DNA of 12,122 nt. Origin: Bacillota bacterium (GTDB taxonomy: Bacteria; Bacillota; Clostridia; Christensenellales; Aristaeellaceae). Shown in pieces: positions 1 through 5,857 of the stretch. The stretch is taken from positions 1 through 12,122 of the forward strand of contig JAEZTL010000057.1 in NCBI GenBank assembly GCA_023421395.1. Direction: 5' to 3'. The position numbers and the translations under genes are program-made. The number at the start of each line of letters is the position of its first letter. Within the stretch, counting starts at the first letter, position 1. The notes beneath the pieces were generated by a model, which worked only from the letters and a program-made list of their open reading frames with translations, had not been told where the DNA came from and did not search any database.

Positions 1-1
1 A

Positions 2-97
2 CTGGCGGATTACGTGCATTGGTTCAATAACATCCGGCTGCATGGGACGCTGGGATACCTCTCACCGGCGGAGTTCAAGAAAACCTGTACCTTATAA
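2..97 (+). CDS. IS3-family transposase, C-terminal fragment
   Basis: Reading from base 2 gives 31 residues and then TAA. The peptide contains WFNNIRLHGTLGYLSPAEF, the conserved C-terminal signature of IS3-family OrfB transposases (integrase-core proteins of the DDE class), usually written as Y/F-N-x-x-R-x-H-x-x-L-G-Y-x-x-P. The catalytic DDE residues lie upstream, outside the window. The protein would cut and join the element ends at the inverted repeats. The gene is partial only because the window starts inside it; nothing shows whether the full element is intact. Confidence 0.88.
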   Translation: MADYVHWFNNIRLHGTLGYLSPAEFKKTCTL

Positions 98-711
98 TTT
101 CTGTCCGATTTGGGGTTGACAATCCACACTTCCATCGCTGGTTCGCACAGGCAGCAGATATCATGAATCTTTTCCAGATCATGATAAAGCGCCTGCTCCA
201 GAAAGGCGATGTCGACGAGCGCGCGGATAGTAGACTGATCGGCTTCCATCAGAATGTCGAGATTGTCCGTGGAAGCGACGATCCTGTCGAGTTTTTCGGC
301 CTCAGCATTCAGAAGTCGAGAGAGCGCCCTCTGCGCATCGGTTACGGACTCCCAAAGCGCCTCACAGGATCTTTGTTCCGAGCACGGATGCGCCGGTTTG
401 CAACTACGGCATGGCTTGGCGCAAAACACGCCGCCCGCTGGAATACACTCCCGTAGGGTGGGGCGGTAACTGTATGTAACAGGGCAGCGTCCATCGGACA
501 CCCTGTAACAGCGCGTGTAGGGATCAAAGCACAGTTCAGTGAAGCATTGATGCGGAGGATGGCATGGGGTTAATGGGCAACGGCACTCTGCCGGAGCGTC
601 CAGAGGCACTGCCATCTCGGCCGGCATGGGGCAGCATGCCGCATTCGAATTGACTCCGCGATGCCGGACAGGACGACTCTTCTTGCGCGCCGTTTTAGCG
701 GGAAGATTCAT
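10..711 (-). CDS. Cys-rich protein with helical C-terminal domain, 3' end replaced by IS sequence
   Basis: This 233-residue protein has no function I can name. Residues 1-25 are basic and Pro/Arg-rich. Residues 26-116 form a Cys-rich region with about 15 cysteines in short spacings such as CRCPLTPC. Residues 117-185 look helical (AEAEKLDRIV, LEQALYHDLEK), followed by a CCLC motif at 186-189. The helical part is clearly paralogous to the gene at 799-1104. Such domains recall small spore-coat or exosporium-associated Firmicutes proteins, but this is recollection and inference. Native sequence ends at V195; W196 onward (WIVNPKSDRNYK...) is translated from the IS inverted repeat and antisense transposase sequence, so the last 38 residues are foreign. 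By comparison with the paralogue only about a dozen native residues were lost. A GGAG lies 10 bases before the ATG. It could be functional or a decaying pseudogene. Confidence 0.6.
   Translation of the reverse strand: MNLPAKTARKKSRPVRHRGVNSNAACCPMPAEMAVPLDAPAECRCPLTPCHPPHQCFTELCFDPYTRCYRVSDGRCPVTYSYRPTLRECIPAGGVFCAKPCRSCKPAHPCSEQRSCEALWESVTDAQRALSRLLNAEAEKLDRIVASTDNLDILMEADQSTIRALVDIAFLEQALYHDLEKIHDICCLCEPAMEVWIVNPKSDRNYKVQVFLNSAGERYPSVPCSRMLLNQCT
102..126 (+). repeat. Right terminal inverted repeat of the IS
   Basis: The 25 bases just after the transposase stop run from TGTCCGATTTGGGG to the terminal TTGACAATCCA. Read on the minus strand they start TGGATTGTCAACCCC, a typical IS3-family terminus. 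The boundary at 126 is set by the TG/CA rule and by the change from IS to host gene: on the minus strand the tip's TGG is codon 196 of the adjacent Cys-rich gene. The exact inner limit of the repeat needs the left end for comparison. Confidence 0.7.
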
Positions 712-763
712 GCAATGATCACTCCAGTCTTGACCGGACGATTCTCCGGCACTTTCGGGTATG

Positions 764-788
764 GGGGGCGCGCCGTGAGCTCGCCCCC
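764..788. other. GC-rich hairpin between the two Cys-protein genes
   Basis: GGGGGCG (764-770) can pair with CGCCCCC (782-788) around an 11-base loop. It lies in the 87-base gap between the paralogous genes. No T-run follows on either strand, so it is a poor intrinsic terminator; it might stabilise or partly attenuate a shared transcript, or be chance in GC-rich DNA. Confidence 0.3.
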
Positions 789-798
789 GGTACGGGCG

Positions 799-1104
799 TT
801 ATTCCATCTCGCCGTCCATAGGATGGGTCGGGCAGGCACAAAGACACTCTTCGAACAGTTCCAGCTTGGTCTGCAGGATCATCTCCAGACGGAAAACGGA
901 GTTGATCAAACGGTCCGCGCTCTTGTTGGCTTTGATAAGTTCGCAAGGACGTGAGCAGGCAAGAGACACGATCTTCTCCAGCTTATCGGCTTCGGCACTC
1001 AGGATTCGGCCGAGCGCGGCCTGCTCCTGAGCGACGGATTCGATCATATTGTTAATTGCCTGACAACGGCTGATCGGCCTGGGCGGCATGTTTGGCATCG
1101 TCAT
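799..1104 (-). CDS. Small helical protein, paralogue of the downstream Cys-rich protein
   Basis: A 101-residue protein of unknown function. It starts at an ATG preceded by GGAGGGG with good spacing. Residues 14-85 are predicted helical, with AALGRILSAEADKLEKIV and RLEMILQTKLELFEE as core segments, and it ends with a Cys cluster (CLCACP, 87-92) and an acidic tail. The pattern ESV-x3-Q-x-AL-x-R-x-L-x-AEA-x-KL-x-x-IV is shared with residues 121-145 of the 233-residue protein downstream, and the C-x-C ending is shared too, so the two arose by duplication. It lacks the Cys-rich N-terminal region of its partner. I associate similar short helical domains with spore-surface and collagen-like proteins of Firmicutes, with low certainty. 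Same strand and an 87-base gap suggest co-transcription. Confidence 0.7.
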   Translation of the reverse strand: MTMPNMPPRPISRCQAINNMIESVAQEQAALGRILSAEADKLEKIVSLACSRPCELIKANKSADRLINSVFRLEMILQTKLELFEECLCACPTHPMDGEME

Positions 1105-1299
1105 GGTTACCCCTCCGGTTATAGTTTTGGAAGGCGCTGGAAGGTTGCGGCATGACCTTCACCCCAGATTATTCGAGTGCACGGTTTTTTGATACCCGCA
1201 AGCACGATGACGTAGACGGGCGGCGCGCCGGGACGCGACGTTTGGGGTAAATGGGTTTAAGGGCATCCGTCCTCTGTTGGGCGGAAGCGCGCGCAAGAT
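1105..1299. other. 195-bp intergenic gap, no confident site
   Basis: The gap lies between the exporter stop and the small helical gene, both on the minus strand. Apart from the ribosome binding site at 1111-1116 (CCCTCC on the plus strand), I see no convincing sigma-A promoter and no terminator with a T-run for the exporter. A weak 6-bp dyad (1140-1145 with 1155-1160) is the only repeat. A sporulation-sigma promoter for the helical gene is possible but could not be assigned by eye. Confidence 0.4.
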
Positions 1300-2184
1300 T
1301 TATACAAAGCCGTTTAGAATCATCCCGGTGATGATCAGCGAGATCCCGAAAAACCCCGAGGCATTGGGCAGGGTATCCCCCAGAATCACAATGCCGCCCA
1401 GCAGCGCAAAAAGGACTTCTCCGGCCTGGGTCGATTCGATCACCGCGAGGCGTCTTTGATTGGCCTTCACCATGTCTGTCGCCTTGAAAAACAAAAGTGT
1501 CGCGATAAGACCGGAGGAAAGCGCGACAAGGAAAGCCTGCAGTGCTTGCGACGCGGGCGGCGGTCCGGCCGTCACCGCACCTGCCAGCGTCAGAAAACCC
1601 CAGAAGGGCAGGCTGCAAAGCGTCATGCCATAGGTTCGTTCGATGGTGGAGAGTTCGTTGCCGCAAAGGGCCATCATCTTGCGGTTGCCCAGTGGGTAAG
1701 CGACCGCGGCGATCAGAATCGGCAGCAGTGTCGGTCCCAGACCGTCTGCGTGATCCGCGCCGCTCCCCTGCAAAATGAACACGCCCAGCAAGATAACGCT
1801 GGAAGCGGCCAAATTCTTTAAGGGGATACGCCGGCCGAAGAGCGGGGTCATGAATACGCCCATCACGATCGTCGTCTGCCAGGAGGCAGCGATCAGCCAC
1901 GATTCGCCGTGGCTTGCGGCATAGCAAAGAGGCGCGTAAAAAAGGCCGAATCCCACCGTGCTCCAGAGAAACCACGCCTTTGGACTGCGCGAGATCGCGC
2001 GGTGGACGTTTTCAAACCCGGATCGCCTTTTTACGATGAAGGCCAGCAGCGGAAAGGTAAAGAGATATCGAAGGCTGGCGCTCCAGATCCAGTGGCCGCC
2101 GGAGAGGTTCATGCTGCGGTTCAGGACGAAGGTGAACGCAAAAAAGAAGGAGCCGGCCACGCCGAGGAGAAACGCTCTTTTCAT
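1300..2184 (-). CDS. DMT-superfamily multidrug/metabolite exporter (EmrE-like family)
   Basis: A 294-residue integral membrane protein with about ten hydrophobic segments in two repeated halves, the standard layout and length of EamA/DMT transporters. The N-terminus (FTFVLNRSMNLSGGHWIWSA, residues 17-36) matches the Firmicutes group named putative multidrug resistance efflux transporter (Pfam EmrE-like, PF13536 as I recall it). The second half ends with the usual glycine-rich helices (LLGGIVILGD). It should export a small molecule by proton antiport at the cytoplasmic membrane; the substrate cannot be read from sequence and drug resistance is unproven. AGGGG precedes the ATG. It has its own extended -10 promoter and is divergent from the QueG-like gene. 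Confidence 0.85.
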   Translation of the reverse strand: MKRAFLLGVAGSFFFAFTFVLNRSMNLSGGHWIWSASLRYLFTFPLLAFIVKRRSGFENVHRAISRSPKAWFLWSTVGFGLFYAPLCYAASHGESWLIAASWQTTIVMGVFMTPLFGRRIPLKNLAASSVILLGVFILQGSGADHADGLGPTLLPILIAAVAYPLGNRKMMALCGNELSTIERTYGMTLCSLPFWGFLTLAGAVTAGPPPASQALQAFLVALSSGLIATLLFFKATDMVKANQRRLAVIESTQAGEVLFALLGGIVILGDTLPNASGFFGISLIITGMILNGFV

Positions 2185-2208
2185 TCGATGCCCCTGTATG
2201 CCTTGTCC

Positions 2209-2222
2209 GGGCGCTTACGCCC
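2209..2222 (-). other. Small hairpin in the exporter's 5' leader
   Basis: GGGCG and CGCCC flank a 4-base loop, between the predicted transcription start (near 2230) and the ribosome binding site of the exporter. It is a short, stable stem in a roughly 46-base leader. It may protect the mRNA or bind a regulator, or it may be chance. Confidence 0.3.
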
Positions 2223-2236
2223 CACGAATTTGGTTG

Positions 2237-2265
2237 ATTATAGCATAACCGAGCGCAACCTGCAA
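2237..2265 (-). promoter_or_regulatory. Sigma-A promoter of the exporter (extended -10)
   Basis: On the minus strand a perfect TATAAT (2242 to 2237) is preceded by TG plus one base, making an extended -10. Seventeen bases upstream is TTGCAG (2265 to 2260), a weak -35 that keeps the TTG core. The start of transcription would be near 2230, giving a leader of about 46 bases. Confidence 0.65.
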
Positions 2266-2334
2266 AGGAAACCGTTGCCGCCGACGGCCGGCCCGCAGAT
2301 CCCGGCGGTTTTCCGCCTTCCTGCGCCGCCATGC

Positions 2335-2363
2335 TTGAACGGCGGGGACGCGGATGGTAAAAT
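2335..2363 (+). promoter_or_regulatory. Sigma-A promoter of the QueG-like gene
   Basis: TTGAAC (2335-2340), a 17-base spacer and TAAAAT (2358-2363) preceded by TGG form a good extended promoter. Transcription would start near 2370, which is the position of the upstream in-frame ATG. That makes this ATG unlikely as a start and supports the GTG at 2394. Confidence 0.65.
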
Positions 2364-2393
2364 AAGCGCATGGTTTCAGGGAGGGGATGCTAT

Positions 2394-3068
2394 GTGAAGG
2401 AAGCGATTCGCGGCTTTGTGCTGGGCCGTGGGGCGGACGTCTGTGGATTTGCGGAAATCAGCCGGTTTGACAAGGCACCGCGAGGGTTCCATCCGGCGGA
2501 TATTTTCCCGGAATGCCGAACGGTGGTTGTCTTCGGCCTAGCGCTGCCCGCGGGGCTCTACGATGTTCCGCCGCGGTTGATCTACGGCCACTTCAACGAC
2601 ATATCCTGCCCGAGGGTGGATGAGATCGCGCTGATGACCGCTCGTGAAATCGAGCGGCTGTCCGACGGACGCGCAGTGCCGCTGCCGGCGGACAGCCCCT
2701 ATGAATCCTGGGATCAGGGCGCGATGGAAGGACGCGGGCTGATCTCCATGAAGCATGCCGCTGTTTTGGCGGGACTGGGCATACTGGGGAAGAGTACGCT
2801 GTTGCTCAATAAGCGGTATGGCAACCGTCTGACGCTGGGCGCGGTTTTGACGGATCGCGCGTTGCCGGGAGATCCGTTGGCCGAATGCCTCTGCCCCGAC
2901 GGGTGCCGGTTGTGCCTGGACAGCTGCCCGGTAGGGGCCATCGGCCCGGAGGGCGTGACGCAAAGACTTTGCCGGGCGCACACCTATGGCCGGAATGCGC
3001 GCGGCCATGCGACCGTGGACTGTAATCAATGCCGCGCCGTCTGCCCCATGCGGCACGGAAAAGGGTAA
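2394..3068 (+). CDS. QueG-like double 4Fe-4S cluster protein (epoxyqueuosine reductase-related)
   Basis: From the GTG at 2394 this is a 224-residue protein. GGGAGGGG at 2379-2386 sits 7 bases before the GTG, while the in-frame ATG at 2370 coincides with the predicted transcription start. AGLGILGKSTLLLNKRYG (125-142) and GAVLTD match the core of QueG, the cobalamin-dependent enzyme reducing epoxyqueuosine to queuosine in tRNA. Two ferredoxin-like clusters follow: C-x3-C-x2-C-x3-CP at 167-178 and C-x2-C-x3-CP at 210-217. It is much shorter than QueG (about 380 residues), lacks the C-terminal HEAT repeats and the VD-x-x-P-x-x-E motif where QueG has its catalytic aspartate. It is therefore probably a short paralogue of unknown substrate, a redox protein in the cytoplasm. 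Monocistronic, ending at a hairpin terminator. Confidence 0.78.
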   Translation: MKEAIRGFVLGRGADVCGFAEISRFDKAPRGFHPADIFPECRTVVVFGLALPAGLYDVPPRLIYGHFNDISCPRVDEIALMTAREIERLSDGRAVPLPADSPYESWDQGAMEGRGLISMKHAAVLAGLGILGKSTLLLNKRYGNRLTLGAVLTDRALPGDPLAECLCPDGCRLCLDSCPVGAIGPEGVTQRLCRAHTYGRNARGHATVDCNQCRAVCPMRHGKG

Positions 3069-3105
3069 CGGCCAAATCGCGCGGCGGGCGCGAATATTTT
3101 GAAGC

Positions 3106-3133
3106 GGGCCCTCCGGATGATTCCGGAGGGCCC
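3106..3133. terminator. Perfect 12-bp hairpin between convergent genes
   Basis: GGGCCCTCCGGA (3106-3117) pairs perfectly with TCCGGAGGGCCC (3122-3133) around the loop TGAT. It lies 37 bases after the QueG-like stop and 23 bases after the convergent kinase gene, so it probably ends transcription from both sides. The tails are AT-rich but not clean T-runs on either strand (ATTATTG rightward, GCTTCAAAATATT leftward). Confidence 0.75.
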
Positions 3134-3156
3134 ATTATTGAAGCACGGAATGCCCG

Positions 3157-4326
3157 TCAGCCGAGCAGGCTTACGCAGCCGCGCGCCACCATCAATTCTT
3201 CATTCGTCTCCAGTGACCAGATTTCGACACCGCTCTCGGGCGCGCTGATCCGGCCTTCATAGCCGGGGATATTATGCGCGCCGCAAAGCGCCGCGTTCAA
3301 AAAGCCCAGCTTTGCGGCGACCCGCGCGCGCAACCCCGCGGCGTTGAGCCCGATCCCCCCTGTGAACACCAGCGCGTCCAGCCCCCCTAAAAACGCTGTA
3401 TACATGCCGATGTAGCCCACCACCGCGTCGGCAAAGGCGGCGATGGCCAGTTCCGCCCGCTCGTTTCCGGCGGCGGCGGCCTCCTCCACGAGGCGCAAAT
3501 CGTTGCTGACGCCCGACAGCCCCAGAAAGCCGCTGCGCTTTGAGAGCGCCTCCAGCGCGCTGTCCAGCCCGCCCAGCTTGTCTGCCAGCGTGGGCAGGCA
3601 GAAGGCCTCCATATCGCCCACGCGGTTGTTGTGGAACACACCGCTCTGCAGCGTCGCGCCCAGGGAATTTGCCACGCTGCGGCCGTCCAGTATGGCGCAC
3701 AGCGAGCTGGAGCCGCCCAGGTGCGCGCTGATGATGCGCCGGGCTTCGGGTGCTTCCCGGGCCATTTTCCATGCGATATAGCTGTGGCTGGAGCCGTGGA
3801 ATCCGTACCGGCGCAGGCCGTACTGCTCCACCCATTCGTAGGGCACCCCGTAAACCGCCCGTTCCAGCGGCAAGGTGGCGTGGAAGGTGGTTTCAAAGCA
3901 GGCGATCTGGGTCAGATGGGGGTATCGGTCCCGGACGCTTCGCATCATCGCCAGGTACACCGGATTGTGGGCGGGCGCGAAGGGGATCATCCGCTCCATC
4001 TCCGCCATGAGTTCGGAGTCTACCACTTGAGATCCCGAAATTGCGCCGCCGTGGACCGCTTTGTAGCCCACCGCGTCCAGTGAGTCCATATTCACCGCCA
4101 CCTGCATCCGTGCGAGGGCGGCCATGCATAAATCGAGCGCGTCAGCGTGGGTTGGACAGGCGCAAGCGGCCTTTTCCGACCGATTCCCCGCCCGGATGGC
4201 GTAGGCGCCGCCGGCGCCGATGGATTCTACGCCGCCGGTGGCAAGGAGCGTTTCTTTCGCGCCCATTTCATAAAGCTTGAATTTGAAACTTGTGGAGCCC
4301 AGGTTGAGCACCAGAACGCGCCGCAT
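3157..4326 (-). CDS. Acetate/propionate-kinase family protein, variant branch
   Basis: A 389-residue ASKHA-fold kinase, normal acetate kinase length (about 400). Family marks: VLNLGSTSFKFKL (N8), AVHGG (91-94), FETTFH (144-149), RRYGFHGSSH (172-181), SGVSNDLR, FTGGIGLN and TNEELMVAR. These enzymes interconvert acyl phosphate plus ADP and carboxylate plus ATP in the cytoplasm. Compared with Methanosarcina acetate kinase, the catalytic Arg91 is Lys89 and Asp148 is Glu145, while Arg241 (R235), His180 and the C-terminal Glu remain; the usual HLGNGAS is HLGGSSS and the GTRSGD loop is NNRVGD. I recall an annotated acetate/propionate family kinase group with these same changes, so it is probably active, substrate uncertain. 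The ATG has GGGAGGAAGG in front; a longer in-frame start at 4428 would overlap trkH and lacks this support. Last gene of the trkA-trkH operon. Confidence 0.85.
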   Translation of the reverse strand: MRRVLVLNLGSTSFKFKLYEMGAKETLLATGGVESIGAGGAYAIRAGNRSEKAACACPTHADALDLCMAALARMQVAVNMDSLDAVGYKAVHGGAISGSQVVDSELMAEMERMIPFAPAHNPVYLAMMRSVRDRYPHLTQIACFETTFHATLPLERAVYGVPYEWVEQYGLRRYGFHGSSHSYIAWKMAREAPEARRIISAHLGGSSSLCAILDGRSVANSLGATLQSGVFHNNRVGDMEAFCLPTLADKLGGLDSALEALSKRSGFLGLSGVSNDLRLVEEAAAAGNERAELAIAAFADAVVGYIGMYTAFLGGLDALVFTGGIGLNAAGLRARVAAKLGFLNAALCGAHNIPGYEGRISAPESGVEIWSLETNEELMVARGCVSLLG

Positions 4327-4391
4327 GATCCTTCCTCCCGTCAAAGCCCGGCTGGGCGGTATCGCCTCCGCAGAGCATCTCCTGACGCGCT

Positions 4392-5840
4392 TCAATGGCG
4401 CGCCCGCTTCCAGATGCCCGGGAAGCACATGACCACCAGCGGGAAGATCTCAAGCCTGCCGATCAGCATATTGAGCGACAGAATGCCCTTGGAAGCGTCT
4501 GAAAACTGCGAATAGTTGCCCGTCGGGCCTACCAGATGCAGGCCAGGGCCGATGTTATTGATACAGGCCATCACGGCGGACATGCTGGTCTCCAGTGAAA
4601 AGCCATCCATCGAAACGAAGAGTATGGAAAACAGCGAGATCACCGAGTACAGGCTGAAAAAGACGAAGGTGGAACGCACCGTCTCGCGGGAGATGATTTC
4701 ACCGTCCATCCGGATGACGCTGACTGTGTTGGGGTGGAGAATGCGCTTGAGCTCCTGTTTCAGGCTTTTGAAGAGAATGAGCACCCGGGAGACCTTCACG
4801 CCGCCCCCGGTGGATCCAGCGGACGCGCCGACGATCATCAGAAGAACCAGCAGCGCCCGGCAGAATTCCGGCCATTTGTCGAAGTCTGCGGTGGCAAACC
4901 CAGTCGTCGTCATCACGGATACCACCTGGAAGGCGGCATGCCGCACCGCGTCTCCCAGCGTGGGATACTGGCCGAGGATATAGAGCGTTATGACCGCCGT
5001 GGAAACCAGAAGAATGCCTGTGTAAAGCCGAAACTCCTCATTTTTCGCGGCTTTCTTGAACATGCGCATCAACAGGAGATAGTAAAGGCTGAAATTGACG
5101 CCGAAGAGCGCCATGAAGATGGTGACCACCCACTGGATGTAGGGGGAATAGGACGCCATGCTGTCGTTGCGCATGGCGAAGCCGCCGGTGCCGGCCGTGC
5201 CGAAGGCGGTGGTCAGCGCCTCCATGAGGGGCATGTCTCCCAGGAGCAGCAGCACGATCTGCAGCACCGTCAGCGCGATGTAGATCTCGTACAGGATCCG
5301 GGCTGTCTGGCGGGTCTTGGGCACGAGTTTGTTGACCTGCGGCCCCGGGGATTCTGCGCGGATGATGAAGATGCCATCGCCCGAGGCCAGCCGCGCGATG
5401 GCCAGCAAGAATACCAGTACGCCCATGCCGCCGATCCAATGGGTGAAGGAACGCCAGTACAAAAGGCCTTGAGGCAGCGCTTCCACGTCTGTGAGGATGC
5501 TCGCGCCGGTGGTCGTAAAGCCGGAGACCGTTTCAAAGAGGCAGTCGACATAGCTGGGAATTGCGCCGCTGAAGAAAAACGGCAGCGCGCCCAGAAGCGA
5601 AACAGCGATCCAAGCCAGCGATACCACGACGAACCCTTCTCGCGCGTACAATGTCATCTTGAGGGGTTTCCGGACACGGAGCGCCAGGCTGATCAGGATC
5701 ATCAGGCCCATCGTCGCCAGAAAACCCAGCGCTGACGCCCGTTCGCCCAGCGCTAGGCTGATGGTAAACGCCGGGGTCATAAATGCGGCGACGAGCAGCA
5801 GTATCAGGGCGAGCAGGCGCGCGATCATGCGGTAATTCAT
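4392..5840 (-). CDS. trkH: TrkH-type potassium uptake channel subunit
   Basis: A 482-residue membrane protein of the Trk/Ktr/HKT family, normal length for TrkH. Four pore-loop filters can be seen in order: TTTGAS (109-114), TAGTGGF (215-221), TTTGFA (311-316) and NNIGPGL (428-434), the glycines of which line the potassium path. About ten further hydrophobic segments surround them (four M-P-M repeats plus the N-terminal helices of TrkH). Residues 340-347 (SAGSTGGG) form the flexible gating-loop region typical of TrkH. It imports potassium across the cytoplasmic membrane under control of TrkA, encoded 17 bases upstream on the same strand. AGGAA precedes the ATG. The kinase gene follows after 65 bases. 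Confidence 0.95.
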   Translation of the reverse strand: MNYRMIARLLALILLLVAAFMTPAFTISLALGERASALGFLATMGLMILISLALRVRKPLKMTLYAREGFVVVSLAWIAVSLLGALPFFFSGAIPSYVDCLFETVSGFTTTGASILTDVEALPQGLLYWRSFTHWIGGMGVLVFLLAIARLASGDGIFIIRAESPGPQVNKLVPKTRQTARILYEIYIALTVLQIVLLLLGDMPLMEALTTAFGTAGTGGFAMRNDSMASYSPYIQWVVTIFMALFGVNFSLYYLLLMRMFKKAAKNEEFRLYTGILLVSTAVITLYILGQYPTLGDAVRHAAFQVVSVMTTTGFATADFDKWPEFCRALLVLLMIVGASAGSTGGGVKVSRVLILFKSLKQELKRILHPNTVSVIRMDGEIISRETVRSTFVFFSLYSVISLFSILFVSMDGFSLETSMSAVMACINNIGPGLHLVGPTGNYSQFSDASKGILSLNMLIGRLEIFPLVVMCFPGIWKRARH

Positions 5841-5857
5841 GGCATTCCTCTTGGCGT

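Larger units (their letters stand above)
1..126 (+). mobile_element. IS3-family insertion sequence, right end (partial)
   Basis: The right-hand tip of an insertion sequence enters from the left edge. It holds the C-terminus of an IS3-type transposase (stop at 95-97), then a terminal inverted repeat ending in CA at 126, as expected for IS3 elements that begin TG and end CA. The left end and most of the transposase lie outside the window. The element interrupts a minus-strand Cys-rich gene, whose native sequence resumes at 127. IS3 elements usually make 3-4 bp target duplications; this cannot be tested because the other end is missing. Confidence 0.85.

Noticed and set aside
1140..1160. GAAGGT/ACCTTC dyad upstream of the small helical gene
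   Set aside because: Six base pairs without a T-run or link to a promoter; likely chance.
1169..1975. A 268-codon minus-strand frame overlapping the exporter gene
   Set aside because: It is the same strand in another frame; the exporter frame has membrane helices, family motifs, promoter and ribosome binding site, while this Arg-rich product has none.
4346..4357. Short GCCC/GGGC hairpin between trkH and the kinase gene
   Set aside because: A 4-bp stem is too small to call a terminator, though TTT follows on the minus strand; read-through is expected.
4327..4428. Possible N-terminal extension of the kinase from an ATG at 4428
   Set aside because: It would overlap trkH, its residues do not resemble the family, and the ATG at 4326 has a near-perfect ribosome binding site and starts directly at the first conserved strand.
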